Notes under the pieces: generated by a model
What the model was told of the DNA's origin: nothing
Seen by the model: only the letters and a program-made list of their open reading frames with translations
The model's database searches: none
Source: Rugamonas aquatica
GTDB lineage: Bacteria > Pseudomonadota > Gammaproteobacteria > Burkholderiales > Burkholderiaceae_D
Direction: 5' to 3'
NCBI RefSeq assembly: GCF_009380215.1
Contig: NZ_WHUG01000017.1
Location: 1-64,000 of the forward strand
Length of the DNA: 64,000 nucleotides
Translations under genes and position numbers: made by a program
In this document: positions 1-7,813 of the stretch, piece after piece
Layout of the letters: the number at the start of each line of letters is the position of its first letter
Numbering within the stretch: the first letter of the stretch is position 1

Positions 1-495
1 GGCCGGCGCGGCGGCAACCGGGGCGCCCGGCTTGGCGGCGGCCGCCGTCGCGGCGGGCAGCGGCACCGAGCCGCTGCTGGTCAGCTGGATCTTGTAGTCC
101 TGGGGCGCGTAGCACAGGCCCTTGTCGGAGCAGCCCTGCCCGACCGCCATCAGCGTGTACGGGCCCTCGCCCTCCACCGGCAGCGTCATCGTGACGGCCT
201 TGCGGTAGGTCTCGACATTCTTGCCGAAGGTTTCATCGAAGTGCACCGTGCCGGCCGGGATGGCCAGCGCGCCCAGCCTGGCGCCCACCGCGCTGAACTT
301 GAAGCGCTCGCGGTACATATAATAGCCGTCGGCGATCTGGAAGCTGACCGACACAGTGTGGCCGTCGACCATGCGGGCGGAGAATTTGAAGGCCTGGTCG
401 GGCTCAAGAAAACCATCGTCGGCCAGCGCGGGACGGGCGGTCAACATGGCGATCAACGACAGCAGCGGCAGTAAAAGGCGGGCGATACGAAGCAT
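1..495 (-). CDS. dsbD: Thiol:disulfide interchange protein DsbD, N-terminal part (runs off the window edge)
   Basis: The 165 codons present begin with a signal peptide (MLRIARLLLPLLSLIAML, cleavage near ALA/DD) followed by the periplasmic DsbD alpha domain. Visible family signatures are FLEPDQAFKFSA, GYYMYRERF, and the redox pair C122/C128 in GQGCSDKGLCYAP. DsbD carries electrons across the inner membrane from thioredoxin to periplasmic DsbC/DsbG and cytochrome maturation proteins. An Ala/Pro-rich linker begins around residue 145; the eight-helix transmembrane beta domain and the thioredoxin-like gamma domain must lie beyond the window. The gene follows rplQ on the same strand but behind a terminator, so it is probably transcribed separately. 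Confidence 0.87.
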   Translation of the reverse strand, partial: MLRIARLLLPLLSLIAMLTARPALADDGFLEPDQAFKFSARMVDGHTVSVSFQIADGYYMYRERFKFSAVGARLGALAIPAGTVHFDETFGKNVETYRKAVTMTLPVEGEGPYTLMAVGQGCSDKGLCYAPQDYKIQLTSSGSVPLPAATAAAAKPGAPVAAAPA

Positions 496-581
496 GTGTT
501 TTCTTTCGACGAAACGAGCACCAGCATAGTACACCGGGCTTGCCATTTGCGCATGAGGCGGGGCTTAAGCCGTGAAGCCAT

Positions 582-608
582 AAAAAAAGCCAGGCAGAGC
601 CTGGCTTT
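582..608 (-). terminator. Rho-independent terminator of the S10-spc-alpha operon
   Basis: Read on the minus strand, a perfect 10-bp stem (AAAGCCAGGC / GCCTGGCTTT) with a 3-nt loop is followed by seven T residues. It starts 29 nt after the rplQ stop codon and separates the ribosomal block from dsbD. Confidence 0.9.
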
Positions 609-637
609 CTTCAATCACACGGTGACAACGGCGAAGA

Positions 638-1036
638 TTACTCTTCAGCGGTTGGCGCTGCGTCGATGTCGGTGACTTCTGGACGGTCCAGCAGCTCAAC
701 GTAAGCCATTGGAGCGTTGTCGCCAACACGGAAACCCATTTTCAGGATGCGCAGGTAGCCGCCGTTGCGGTTTGCGTAGCGTGGGCCCAGTTCTGCGAAC
801 AGCTTCAGAACCATTTCACGATCGCGCAGACGGGAGAATGCCAGACGCTTGTTAGCCAGGGTGTCGGTCTTGCCCAGGGTCAGGATAGGCTCAACTACGC
901 GGCGCAGTTCTTTAGCTTTTGGCAGCGTGGTTTTGATGGCTTCATGACGCAGCAGGGAAACGGTCATGTTGCGCAGCATTGCCAGACGGTGGGACGAGGT
1001 ACGATTCAGTTTACGGAGGCCGTGACGGTGACGCAT
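638..1036 (-). CDS. rplQ: 50S ribosomal protein L17
   Basis: L17 binds 23S rRNA near the peptide exit side of the large subunit. The N-terminus MRHRHGLRKLNRTSSHR and the segment LLRHEAIKTTLPKAKELRRVVEPI are family signatures, and 132 residues is the usual bacterial length. It is the last gene of the alpha operon (rpsM-rpsK-rpsD-rpoA-rplQ), with a GGAAG ribosome-binding site just before the ATG. The gap to rpoA is unusually long (181 nt) and contains a stable hairpin. Confidence 0.97.
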   Translation of the reverse strand: MRHRHGLRKLNRTSSHRLAMLRNMTVSLLRHEAIKTTLPKAKELRRVVEPILTLGKTDTLANKRLAFSRLRDREMVLKLFAELGPRYANRNGGYLRILKMGFRVGDNAPMAYVELLDRPEVTDIDAAPTAEE

Positions 1037-1118
1037 GGTACTTCCTTTCAGGTGTTTAAATCCGAGTTCTTCGATCGCTCACGTTTGAAGGTGAGCGCGG
1101 ACCGGTTCTAGGGATATA

Positions 1119-1143
1119 CGCCCGCTACGACATGTAGCGGGCG
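1119..1143 (-). other. Intercistronic hairpin between rpoA and rplQ
   Basis: A perfect 10-bp inverted repeat CGCCCGCTAC / GTAGCGGGCG with a 5-nt loop lies in the rpoA-rplQ gap. No T-run follows on the minus strand, so it is more likely an mRNA stability or processing element than a terminator. Confidence 0.6.
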
Positions 1144-1217
1144 GTGCAGCAACTACAAATCAGTTGGTAACAGGGCAGAACATCGCTGCGCGATGTCCAG
1201 CACTGTCACCCAATCTG

Positions 1218-2195
1218 TTATTTTTCCAGACCAGCAGGCGGCCAGTTTTCCAGCTTCATGCCCAGGGTCAGACCGCGGGATGCCAGAACTTCCTTGATTT
1301 CGTTCAGGGACTTGCGGCCCAGGTTCGGCGTCTTCAGCAGTTCGTTTTCCGAACGCTGGATCAGGTCGCCGATGTAGTAGATGTTTTCGGCTTTCAGGCA
1401 GTTGGCCGAACGCACGGTCAGTTCCAGATCGTCCACTGGACGCAGCAGGATAGGATCGACCAGCGGAGCGCGCGAAGGCGCTTCAGCAGCGGCTTCGGTG
1501 CCTTCCAGGGCGGCGAACACGTTCAGTTGATCGACCAGCACGCGGGCCGATTGACGGATCGCTTCTTCCGGCGAGATGACGCCGTTGGTTTCGATGTTGA
1601 TGATCAGCTTGTCCAGGTCGGTACGCTGTTCCACGCGAGCGGACTCGACGAAGTAGGAAACGCGGCGCACGGGCGAGAACGATGCATCCAGAATGATGCG
1701 GCCGATGGTTTTGTTGGTGTCTTCGGACAGGCGGCGTACGTTACCTGGCACATAGCCACGGCCTTTTTCGACTTTGATCTGCATGTCCAGTTTGCCGCCG
1801 GCGGTCAGGTGAGCGATCACGTGGTCCGGATTGATCAGTTCCACGTCGTGTGGCAGATCGATGTCCGAAGCCAGGATGGCGCCTTCGCCTTCCTTTTTCA
1901 GGGTCAGGGTGACGGAGTCACGGTTGTGGACTTTGAAGACCACGCCCTTCAGGTTCAGCAGCAGGTCAACGACGTCTTCTTGCACGCCGTCGAGCGACGA
2001 GTATTCGTGTACAACGCCCGCGATCGTCACTTCGGTCGGCGCGTAGCCCACCATCGACGACAGCAGTACGCGGCGCAGCGCATTACCCAATGTATGGCCA
2101 TAGCCGCGTTCGAACGGCTCCATCACTACTTTAGCGTGGCCGGCGCCCAGCGCCTCTACATCGATAATACGTGGCTTCAACAGACTGTTTTGCAT
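1218..2195 (-). CDS. rpoA: RNA polymerase alpha subunit
   Basis: The alpha subunit dimerises to seed assembly of RNA polymerase and contacts promoters and activators. The N-terminal assembly domain contains FERGYGHTLGNALRRVLLSSM (split here as FERGYGHTLGNALRR and VLLSSM), and the C-terminal domain contains NCLKAENIYYIGDLIQRSE and LLKTPNLGRKSLNEIKEVL, which bind UP-element DNA and regulators. At 325 residues it has normal length. It sits between rpsD and rplQ, as expected for the alpha operon; hairpins flank it on both sides, so its expression may be set separately from the ribosomal proteins. Confidence 0.98.
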   Translation of the reverse strand: MQNSLLKPRIIDVEALGAGHAKVVMEPFERGYGHTLGNALRRVLLSSMVGYAPTEVTIAGVVHEYSSLDGVQEDVVDLLLNLKGVVFKVHNRDSVTLTLKKEGEGAILASDIDLPHDVELINPDHVIAHLTAGGKLDMQIKVEKGRGYVPGNVRRLSEDTNKTIGRIILDASFSPVRRVSYFVESARVEQRTDLDKLIINIETNGVISPEEAIRQSARVLVDQLNVFAALEGTEAAAEAPSRAPLVDPILLRPVDDLELTVRSANCLKAENIYYIGDLIQRSENELLKTPNLGRKSLNEIKEVLASRGLTLGMKLENWPPAGLEK

Positions 2196-2253
2196 GTGGT
2201 GTCCTCTTCAATACCCTCGGCGCGTTAGGCCGATAAGGCTGATGGCATCAGTG

Positions 2254-2287
2254 AAAACGCCCACTCGAGCGAGTGGGCGGGTTTTTT
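2254..2287 (-). terminator. Terminator-like hairpin between rpsD and rpoA (possible attenuator)
   Basis: A 9-bp GC-rich stem CGCCCACTC / GAGTGGGCG with a GCTC loop (minus strand) is followed by TTTT on the minus strand and by GGTTTTTT on the plus strand. In the operon direction the T-run is short, so partial termination or RNA processing is more likely than full termination. It lies inside the alpha operon, which must read through it to express rpoA unless a promoter lies further down. Confidence 0.6.
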
Positions 2288-2303
2288 ACGACTAGACTAC
2301 AGA

Positions 2304-2927
2304 TTAACGCGAGTACAGTTCGACGATCAGCGATTCGTTGACGTCGTTGGCGATCTCATTGCGCTCTGGCAGGGACTTGAAAGTACCTTCCATTTTCTTG
2401 GCATCGACCGACACCCAAGCTGGCATGCCAACTTGTTCAGCCAGCGACAGCGCTTCAACGATACGCACTTGCTTTTTCGATTTTTCACGAACAGCGATGA
2501 CGTCGCCGACTTTGACCACGTACGAAGCGATGTTGACCACTTGGCCGTTCACGGTGAACGCTTTGTGCGATACCAGCTGACGCGCTTCAGCGCGGGTCGA
2601 GCCGAAGCCCATGCGGTATGCAACGTTGTCCAGGCGGGTTTCCAGCAGCTTCAGCAGGGTTTCGCCGGTGTTGCCTTTGCGACGGTCGGCTTCTGCGAAG
2701 TAGCGACGGAACTGACGTTCCAGAACGCCGTACATACGCTTAACTTTTTGCTTTTCGCGCAGTTGGTTGCCGTAGTCCGAGGTGCGGGCACCCGATTTCA
2801 CGCCGTGCTGGCCTGGTTTGACGTCCAGTTTGCACTTGCTGTCCAGCGAGCGACGTGCGCTCTTCAGGAACAGGTCAGTACCTTCACGACGGGAGAGTTT
2901 TGCTTTAGGTCCGATATAACGTGCCAC
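2304..2927 (-). CDS. rpsD: 30S ribosomal protein S4
   Basis: S4 starts assembly of the 16S rRNA 5' domain and affects decoding accuracy. The GTG start is chosen because it gives the conserved N-terminus ARYIGPKAKLSRREGTDLF, 207 residues, and sits 6 nt after an AAGGAAG ribosome-binding site; the reading frame is open 14 codons further upstream but without family similarity. The S4 RNA-binding domain is visible as RLDNVAYRMGFGSTRAEA and VSHKAFTVNGQVV. In E. coli S4 represses its own operon by binding the leader; a hairpin about 25 nt before this start is a possible local target, which is only inference. Confidence 0.97.
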   Translation of the reverse strand: MARYIGPKAKLSRREGTDLFLKSARRSLDSKCKLDVKPGQHGVKSGARTSDYGNQLREKQKVKRMYGVLERQFRRYFAEADRRKGNTGETLLKLLETRLDNVAYRMGFGSTRAEARQLVSHKAFTVNGQVVNIASYVVKVGDVIAVREKSKKQVRIVEALSLAEQVGMPAWVSVDAKKMEGTFKSLPERNEIANDVNESLIVELYSR

Positions 2928-2952
2928 GATGCTTCCTTTTTTTAAATAATAA

Positions 2953-2982
2953 CGCCCCAGCCATCGCAACGATGGTTAGGCG
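2953..2982 (-). promoter_or_regulatory. Hairpin just upstream of the rpsD ribosome-binding site
   Basis: CCATCG / CGATGG with a 3-nt loop is extended by a GU and an AU pair and by CGCC / GGCG across a small internal loop. It ends about 12 nt before the rpsD ribosome-binding site. It could modulate rpsD translation; no protein-binding role can be shown from sequence. Confidence 0.35.
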
Positions 2983-3120
2983 CTAGTCTGATCCTCAGGG
3001 TGGGCCAGACGGTGGCTAAAATGCGAATAACCCGCCGAACGCTGTTCGACAGGCGACAACAGCCGGGCAGTATAACCGTTTCCGGTCTCCTGCTCCAGCG
3101 ATTTCTGCAAGTCGGAAGGA

Positions 3121-3138
3121 GGCGAAGCAAGCTTCGCC
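3121..3138 (-). other. Hairpin directly after rpsK
   Basis: A perfect 8-bp inverted repeat GGCGAAGC / GCTTCGCC with a 2-nt centre lies 13 nt after the rpsK stop codon in the 224-nt rpsK-rpsD gap. No T-run follows, so it is unlikely to terminate; it could protect the upstream mRNA from 3' exonucleases. Confidence 0.5.
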
Positions 3139-3151
3139 GCCGACCGGACTC

Positions 3152-3556
3152 TTAGATACGACGACGTTTTGGAGGACGGCAGCCGTTGTGCGGTACTGGG
3201 GTAACGTCCTGGATCTCGGTGATCTTGATGCCCAGGTTGTTCAGTGCGCGCACTGCGGATTCGCGACCAGGACCAGGGCCCTTGATACGCACTTCCAGGT
3301 TCTTCACGCCGCATTCGACTGCGACTTTACCAGCTGCTTCAGCCGCAACCTGCGCTGCGAACGGGGTCGATTTACGCGAACCCTTGAAGCCAGCACCACC
3401 GGAGGTCGCCCACGACAGAGCGTTGCCCTGACGGTCGGTGATGGTAATGATGGTGTTGTTGAAGGAAGCGTGAACGTGTGCGATACCTTCGGCAACGTTC
3501 TTCTTGACCTTCTTGCGTACGCGCGCTGCTGCTGCGCTGCTTTGTTGCTTAGCCAT
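3152..3556 (-). CDS. rpsK: 30S ribosomal protein S11
   Basis: S11 forms part of the small-subunit platform next to the mRNA exit. Signatures are GIAHVHASFNNTIITITDR, NALSWATSGGAGFKGSRKS and the conserved C-terminus PHNGCRPPKRRRI. The length of 134 residues is normal. It follows rpsM by 14 nt and is separated from rpsD by an unusually long 224-nt gap that contains two hairpins. Confidence 0.98.
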   Translation of the reverse strand: MAKQQSSAAAARVRKKVKKNVAEGIAHVHASFNNTIITITDRQGNALSWATSGGAGFKGSRKSTPFAAQVAAEAAGKVAVECGVKNLEVRIKGPGPGRESAVRALNNLGIKITEIQDVTPVPHNGCRPPKRRRI

Positions 3557-3570
3557 GTGATTTCCCTAGA

Positions 3571-3936
3571 TTATTTCTTGAGCGATTGAGCGGCTTTGCG
3601 CGGGCCCTTGCGGGTACGTGCATTGGTGCGGGTGCGCTGACCGCGGACCGGCAGGCCCTTACGGTGACGCATACCGCGGTAGCAACCCAGATCCATCAAA
3701 CGCTTGATGTTCATGGACAGTTCGCGGCGCAGATCGCCTTCGACGATGAATTTCGCTACTTCATCGCGCAGCTTTTCCAGTTCGCTGTCGTCCAGATCTT
3801 TGACCTTTTTATTGGTCGCGATACCCGTTGCGGCGCAGATGAACTTTGCGCGTGGACGGCCTACACCGTAGATGGCCGTCAGGCCGATTACGGTGTGCTG
3901 ATGATTGGGGATATTAACCCCTGCAATACGTGCCAT
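3571..3936 (-). CDS. rpsM: 30S ribosomal protein S13
   Basis: S13 sits in the head of the 30S subunit, forms intersubunit bridges and contacts P-site tRNA. MARIAGVNIPNHQHTVIGL, the helix-two-turn-helix region IYGVGRPRAKFIC and the basic tail GLPVRGQRTRTNARTRKGP are characteristic. At 121 residues it has normal length. It is the first gene after rpmJ and corresponds to the first cistron of the E. coli alpha operon; here it is closely spaced to the spc genes. Confidence 0.98.
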   Translation of the reverse strand: MARIAGVNIPNHQHTVIGLTAIYGVGRPRAKFICAATGIATNKKVKDLDDSELEKLRDEVAKFIVEGDLRRELSMNIKRLMDLGCYRGMRHRKGLPVRGQRTRTNARTRKGPRKAAQSLKK

Positions 3937-3963
3937 TCGTTATTCCTCGATAAATAACGGTTA

Positions 3964-4077
3964 TTAACCTTGACGCTGCTTGTGACGTGGTTCGACGCAG
4001 ATTACGCGAACAACGCCCTTGCGCTTGATGATCTTGCAGTTGCGGCAGATCCGCTTGACTGAGGCGTTAACTTTCAT
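3964..4077 (-). CDS. rpmJ: 50S ribosomal protein L36, zinc-binding form
   Basis: This 37-residue gene is easily missed because of its length. Translation from the ATG gives MKVNASVKRICRNCKIIKRK and ends in RHKQRQG. Zinc ligands C11, C14, C27 and H32 are all present, so this is the zinc-binding (C+) type rather than the zinc-independent paralogue used under zinc limitation. It lies between infA and rpsM, the normal position. L36 binds 23S rRNA in the large subunit. Confidence 0.96.
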   Translation of the reverse strand: MKVNASVKRICRNCKIIKRKGVVRVICVEPRHKQRQG

Positions 4078-4109
4078 TTTGCACTCTCTTCTTGGTTCGA
4101 TTATTTAAG

Positions 4110-4328
4110 TTACTTGGTCCGGAACACGATACGTGCGCGGCTCAGGTCGTAAGGTGTCAGCTCTACCGTCACCTTGTCGCCAGGAAGAATGCGGATATAG
4201 TTCATCCGCATTTTACCCGAAATATGCCCGAGCACCACGTGTCCGTTTTCCAGCTTTACTCGAAATGTTGCATTCGGGAGATTCTCAAGAATCTCGCCCT
4301 GCATCTGTATGACGTCGTCTTTTGCCAT
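4110..4328 (-). CDS. infA: Translation initiation factor IF-1
   Basis: A 72-residue OB-fold protein that occupies the ribosomal A site during initiation and assists IF-2 and IF-3. MAKDDVIQMQGEILENLPNA, GHISGKMRMNYIRILPGDKV and the end SRARIVFRTK match the family along its whole length. It lies between secY (21 nt upstream) and rpmJ, the arrangement usual in betaproteobacteria. Confidence 0.97.
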   Translation of the reverse strand: MAKDDVIQMQGEILENLPNATFRVKLENGHVVLGHISGKMRMNYIRILPGDKVTVELTPYDLSRARIVFRTK

Positions 4329-4349
4329 TCGGTATGTATGAAACCGCGC

Positions 4350-5684
4350 TTATCGCGTCGGAATTCCGCCCTTGAAGTTTGCTTTGCGCAGCAGCGATTC
4401 ATATTGCTGCGACATCACGTAGTTTTGCACTTGCGCCATGAAATCCATGGTAACAACCACAATAATCAACAGAGAAGTGCCGCCGAAATAGAACGGTACT
4501 TTCCACTCGGCTTGCATGAATTCCGGCAACAAACACACCAAAGTGATGTAGATGGCGCCAGCCAGTGTCAAACGTGTCAGGATCTTGTCGATATAGCGGG
4601 CAGTCTGCTCACCGGGACGTATCCCTGGCACAAAGGCCCCGCTCTTCTTCAAGTTGTCCGCTGTTTCTTTGCTGTTGAAGACCAGCGCTGTATAGAAGAA
4701 ACAGAAAAACACGATCGCAATGGCGTACAACAGTGCGTGGATAGGCTCGCCTTGCCCCATCGATGCTGCCAAATCTTTCAGGAACCGGACCATCGGGTTG
4801 GCCGTATCGGCGCCCTTTGTGAACCAGTCCACGATCGTTGCCGGGAACAAGATAATCGACGAAGCGAAGATCGGTGGGATCACGCCGGCCATATTCAACT
4901 TCAATGGCAGGTGCGACGTTTGTCCACCGTAAATCTTGTTACCCACCTGGCGTTTCGCATAGTTCACCAGAATCTTGCGTTGGCCACGTTCCACAAATAC
5001 CACCAAGAACGTCACCGCCACAACCAGGATCATGATGATGATCGCGGAGAACGCACCGATCGAACCGTTGCTCACCGACGAGGCCAGGCCTCCCAGTGCG
5101 CCCGGCAGACCGGCAGCGATACCCGCGAAGATGATGATCGAGATACCGTTACCGAGACCGCGCTCGGTAATCTGCTCGCCCAACCACATCACGAACATGG
5201 TTCCGGTCAACAGCGTAACGACCGTCACGAAACGGAATGCATAGCCTGGATCCAGCACCAGACCTGCTTGCGACTCCAGTGCGACTGCGATGGCCAACGC
5301 TTGGAACGTAGCCAGCACCACCGTGAAATACCGGGTGTACTGGGTGATCTTGCGACGGCCAGCTTCGCCTTCTTTTTTGAGCGCTTCCATCTGCGGCGAG
5401 ACGATCGACACCAGTTGCATGATGATCGAGGCCGAGATGTAAGGCGTGATACCCAGCGCAAAGACTGTGAAGCGCGCCAGAGCGCCACCGCTGAACATGT
5501 TCAACATGCCCATGATGCCGCCCTCTTGCGACTTGAACAGCAAGGCTAATTGTACCGGATCGATCCCGGGAACCGGGACGTGAGCGCCGATACGATAAAC
5601 CACCAATGCGCCAAGCAAGAACCAGAGCCGGCCCCAAGGGAAACCAGCTGCTGCACTTTTAGCCAATTGTGGATTAGTCGCCAA
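4350..5684 (-). CDS. secY: Preprotein translocase subunit SecY
   Basis: SecY is the channel subunit of the SecYEG translocon in the inner membrane, which exports unfolded proteins and inserts membrane proteins with SecA or ribosomes. The 444-residue protein has the ten expected transmembrane segments. Recognisable regions are VYRIGAHVPVPGIDP, FALGITPYISASIIMQLV, QYTRYFTVVLA, GTMFVMWLGEQITERGLGNG and the cytosolic loop FVERGQRKILVNYAKRQVG that binds SecA and ribosomes. It lies between rplO and infA in the spc block, as usual. Confidence 0.98.
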   Translation of the reverse strand: MATNPQLAKSAAAGFPWGRLWFLLGALVVYRIGAHVPVPGIDPVQLALLFKSQEGGIMGMLNMFSGGALARFTVFALGITPYISASIIMQLVSIVSPQMEALKKEGEAGRRKITQYTRYFTVVLATFQALAIAVALESQAGLVLDPGYAFRFVTVVTLLTGTMFVMWLGEQITERGLGNGISIIIFAGIAAGLPGALGGLASSVSNGSIGAFSAIIIMILVVAVTFLVVFVERGQRKILVNYAKRQVGNKIYGGQTSHLPLKLNMAGVIPPIFASSIILFPATIVDWFTKGADTANPMVRFLKDLAASMGQGEPIHALLYAIAIVFFCFFYTALVFNSKETADNLKKSGAFVPGIRPGEQTARYIDKILTRLTLAGAIYITLVCLLPEFMQAEWKVPFYFGGTSLLIIVVVTMDFMAQVQNYVMSQQYESLLRKANFKGGIPTR

Positions 5685-5716
5685 TTTTCGCTCCGATCAA
5701 GCTGTTAGCGGTCAAC

Positions 5717-6148
5717 TCAGGCTACCGAGCCGCCGGCTGCTTCGATGGCGGCTTTCGCGCCAGCGGTCACTTTCAGGCCTTTGAGGTTCACCGCTTTGGT
5801 GATCTCGCCGGACAGAATGACGCGTACGTCGCGTGCCAGCACGCTCAGAACGCCAGCTTGTTTCAGCACCAGGATGTCGACATCGCCGACCGCCAGGTTG
5901 TTCAGGTCGGACAGACGCACTTCAGCTTTGAAGGTGGCGTTGAGCGACTTGAAACCGCGCTTAGGCAGACGGCGTTGCAGAGGCATCTGACCGCCTTCGA
6001 AACCGACTTTGTGGAAGCCGCCCGAACGCGATTTTTGACCTTTGTGACCACGGCCCGAGGTTTTACCCAGACCGGAGCCGATACCGCGGCCGACGCGACG
6101 CTTGTAGTGCTTAGCGCCATCGGCTGGTTGTATGGTATTCAGTTCCAT
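5717..6148 (-). CDS. rplO: 50S ribosomal protein L15
   Basis: L15 is a late-assembly large-subunit protein with an extended N-terminal arm into 23S rRNA. The sequence MELNTIQPADGAKHYKRRVG followed by GIGSGLGKTSGRGHKGQKSR and GGFHKVGFEGGQMPLQRRLP is diagnostic. The 143-residue length is typical. It follows rpmD by 27 nt and precedes secY by 32 nt. Confidence 0.98.
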   Translation of the reverse strand: MELNTIQPADGAKHYKRRVGRGIGSGLGKTSGRGHKGQKSRSGGFHKVGFEGGQMPLQRRLPKRGFKSLNATFKAEVRLSDLNNLAVGDVDILVLKQAGVLSVLARDVRVILSGEITKAVNLKGLKVTAGAKAAIEAAGGSVA

Positions 6149-6175
6149 GATTTCTCCGTGTGTAAGCCCGAGGGC

Positions 6176-6355
6176 TTACGCAACTACTTTAACGAGGTAC
6201 GAGACTTTGTTGATCATGCCGCGCACTGCAGGGGTGTCTTCCAGCTCACGCACGGAATTCACACGACGCAGGCCCAGGCCACGCACGGTGGCGCGGTGAT
6301 CTACGCGGGTGCCGATCAAGCCCTTGACCAGTTGTACTTTCAGGGTTTTTGCCAT
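6176..6355 (-). CDS. rpmD: 50S ribosomal protein L30
   Basis: A 59-residue large-subunit protein: MAKTLKVQLVKGLIGTRVDH, RATVRGLGLRRVNSV and the end MINKVSYLVKVVA. The start is placed at the ATG of MAKTLKV. A GTG three codons upstream would give a longer product, but it overlaps the AAGGTG ribosome-binding site that lies 6 nt before the ATG, so that GTG is unlikely to be used. It follows rpsE after 10 nt. Confidence 0.95.
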   Translation of the reverse strand: MAKTLKVQLVKGLIGTRVDHRATVRGLGLRRVNSVRELEDTPAVRGMINKVSYLVKVVA

Positions 6356-6365
6356 GTCGTTCACC

Positions 6366-6884
6366 TTAGCCCAGGATCTCTTCTACCGATTTGCCGCGTT
6401 TCGCAGCAATCTCAGCAGGAGTACTCATTTTTGCCAGACCATCCAGCGTGGCGCGTACCAGGTTGTAAGGGTTCGAGGAACCGGTGGATTTCGCCACCAC
6501 GTCCGTCACGCCCATTACTTCGAAGATAGCGCGCATTGCGCCGCCAGCGATAACGCCGGTACCTGGTTTCGCAGGCGACATCATCACTTTCGATGCGCCG
6601 TGACGGCCGGTAACGGTGTGCTGCAGGGTGCCGTTCTTCAGGGAGACCTTGATCAGGTTGCGACGGGCTTCTTCCATTGCCTTCTGCACACCAACCGGTA
6701 CTTCCTTCGACTTGCCCTTGCCCATGCCGATGCGGCCATCGCCGTCACCAACTACGGTCAGCGCGGCGAAACCCATGATACGACCACCCTTGACCACTTT
6801 GGTCACGCGGTTGATCGCGATCATTTTTTCGCGCATGCCGTCATCCGGCTTGTCGCTTGCCATTTTTGCTTGCATTTTTGCCAT
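6366..6884 (-). CDS. rpsE: 30S ribosomal protein S5
   Basis: S5 lines the mRNA entry tunnel and influences decoding fidelity. The double-stranded RNA-binding-like domain is visible as INRVTKVVKGGRIMGFAALT and VVGDGDGRIGMGKGKSKEVP; the second domain contains GVIAGGAMRAIFEVMGVTDV and GSSNPYNLVRATLDGL. The 172 residues match the family. The start gives MAKMQAKMASDKPDDGMREK, a normal variable N-terminus. It is 9 nt downstream of rplR. Confidence 0.97.
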   Translation of the reverse strand: MAKMQAKMASDKPDDGMREKMIAINRVTKVVKGGRIMGFAALTVVGDGDGRIGMGKGKSKEVPVGVQKAMEEARRNLIKVSLKNGTLQHTVTGRHGASKVMMSPAKPGTGVIAGGAMRAIFEVMGVTDVVAKSTGSSNPYNLVRATLDGLAKMSTPAEIAAKRGKSVEEILG

Positions 6885-6893
6885 GATCGTTCC

Positions 6894-7256
6894 TTAGAAC
6901 TTCAGACCGGCTTCGCGCGCGGCTTCTGCCAGCGCCTTCACACGGCCGTGGTAACGGAAACCGGAGCGGTCGAACGCGACTTCGGTAATCCCTGCTTTCA
7001 GTGCTTTCTCTGCGACGCGCTTGCCGACCAGGGCAGCGGCGGCAGCATTGCCACCCTTGCCCGATTTGCCAGCCAGTTCGTTGCGCACTTCGACTTCTGC
7101 CGTGGAGGCCGATACCAGTACTTTGGCATCCGGCGAGATCAGGTTCGCGTAGATATGCAGATTGGTGCGGTGTACCGACAGGCGGTTCACTTTCTGTTGC
7201 GCGATCTTGATCCGGGTTTGGCGTCCGCGGCGCAGACGTGATTCTTTCTTGTCCAT
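6894..7256 (-). CDS. rplR: 50S ribosomal protein L18
   Basis: L18 binds 5S rRNA together with L5 and helps anchor it in the central protuberance. SRLRRGRQTRIKIAQQKVNR, LSVHRTNLHIYANLISPD and the C-terminus FDRSGFRYHGRVKALAEAAR are characteristic; 120 residues is normal. It lies between rplF and rpsE with short gaps on both sides, consistent with co-transcription. Confidence 0.97.
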   Translation of the reverse strand: MDKKESRLRRGRQTRIKIAQQKVNRLSVHRTNLHIYANLISPDAKVLVSASTAEVEVRNELAGKSGKGGNAAAAALVGKRVAEKALKAGITEVAFDRSGFRYHGRVKALAEAAREAGLKF

Positions 7257-7269
7257 CGTCAGCCCCTAG

Positions 7270-7803
7270 TTACTTCTTCTTGGTTTCTTTAATCTTAACC
7301 ACTTCGTCCGAATAACGGACGCCCTTGCCCTTGTAAGGCTCAGGGGAGCGGTAAGCGCGAACTTCAGCAGCCACTTGGCCCACTTGCTGACGGTCGATCC
7401 CTTTGATGATGATCTCCGTTGGCGTTGCGGTAGCGCAGGTGACGCCGGCTGGCATCGAGTGCACGACAGGGTGCGAGAAGCCCAGCGACAGATTCAGCTT
7501 GTCGCCTTGCGCTTGCGCCTTGTAACCCACACCGACCAGGTTCAGCTTTTTCTCGAAACCCTTGGTCACGCCAGTGACCATGTTGTTGACCAGTGCGCGC
7601 AGCGTACCGGACATGGCATTGGCTTCGCGGCTGTCATTAGCGGCGACGAAGCTCAGGGTTCCTGCATTGTTTTCCACCGTGACCTGGCCGTTCAGGGCCT
7701 GGGTCAGGACGCCCAGAGGGCCCTTGACGGTGATCGCTGCTGCGGAGATGGCGACTTCAGCGCCAGCTGGCACAGCGATTGGCATTTTAGCTACACGAGA
7801 CAT
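7270..7803 (-). CDS. rplF: 50S ribosomal protein L6
   Basis: L6 lies near the factor-binding site of the large subunit. The start is at MSRVAKMPIAVPAGAEVAIS because a strong AAGGAG site lies 6 nt upstream; an in-frame extension of 15 codons upstream runs into rpsH and is not family-like. The 177-residue protein shows the two L6 repeats and the signature SPEPYKGKGVRYSDEVVKIK near the C-terminus. The start lies 10 nt after the end of rpsH. Confidence 0.97.
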   Translation of the reverse strand: MSRVAKMPIAVPAGAEVAISAAAITVKGPLGVLTQALNGQVTVENNAGTLSFVAANDSREANAMSGTLRALVNNMVTGVTKGFEKKLNLVGVGYKAQAQGDKLNLSLGFSHPVVHSMPAGVTCATATPTEIIIKGIDRQQVGQVAAEVRAYRSPEPYKGKGVRYSDEVVKIKETKKK

Positions 7804-7813
7804 GTCTAACTCC

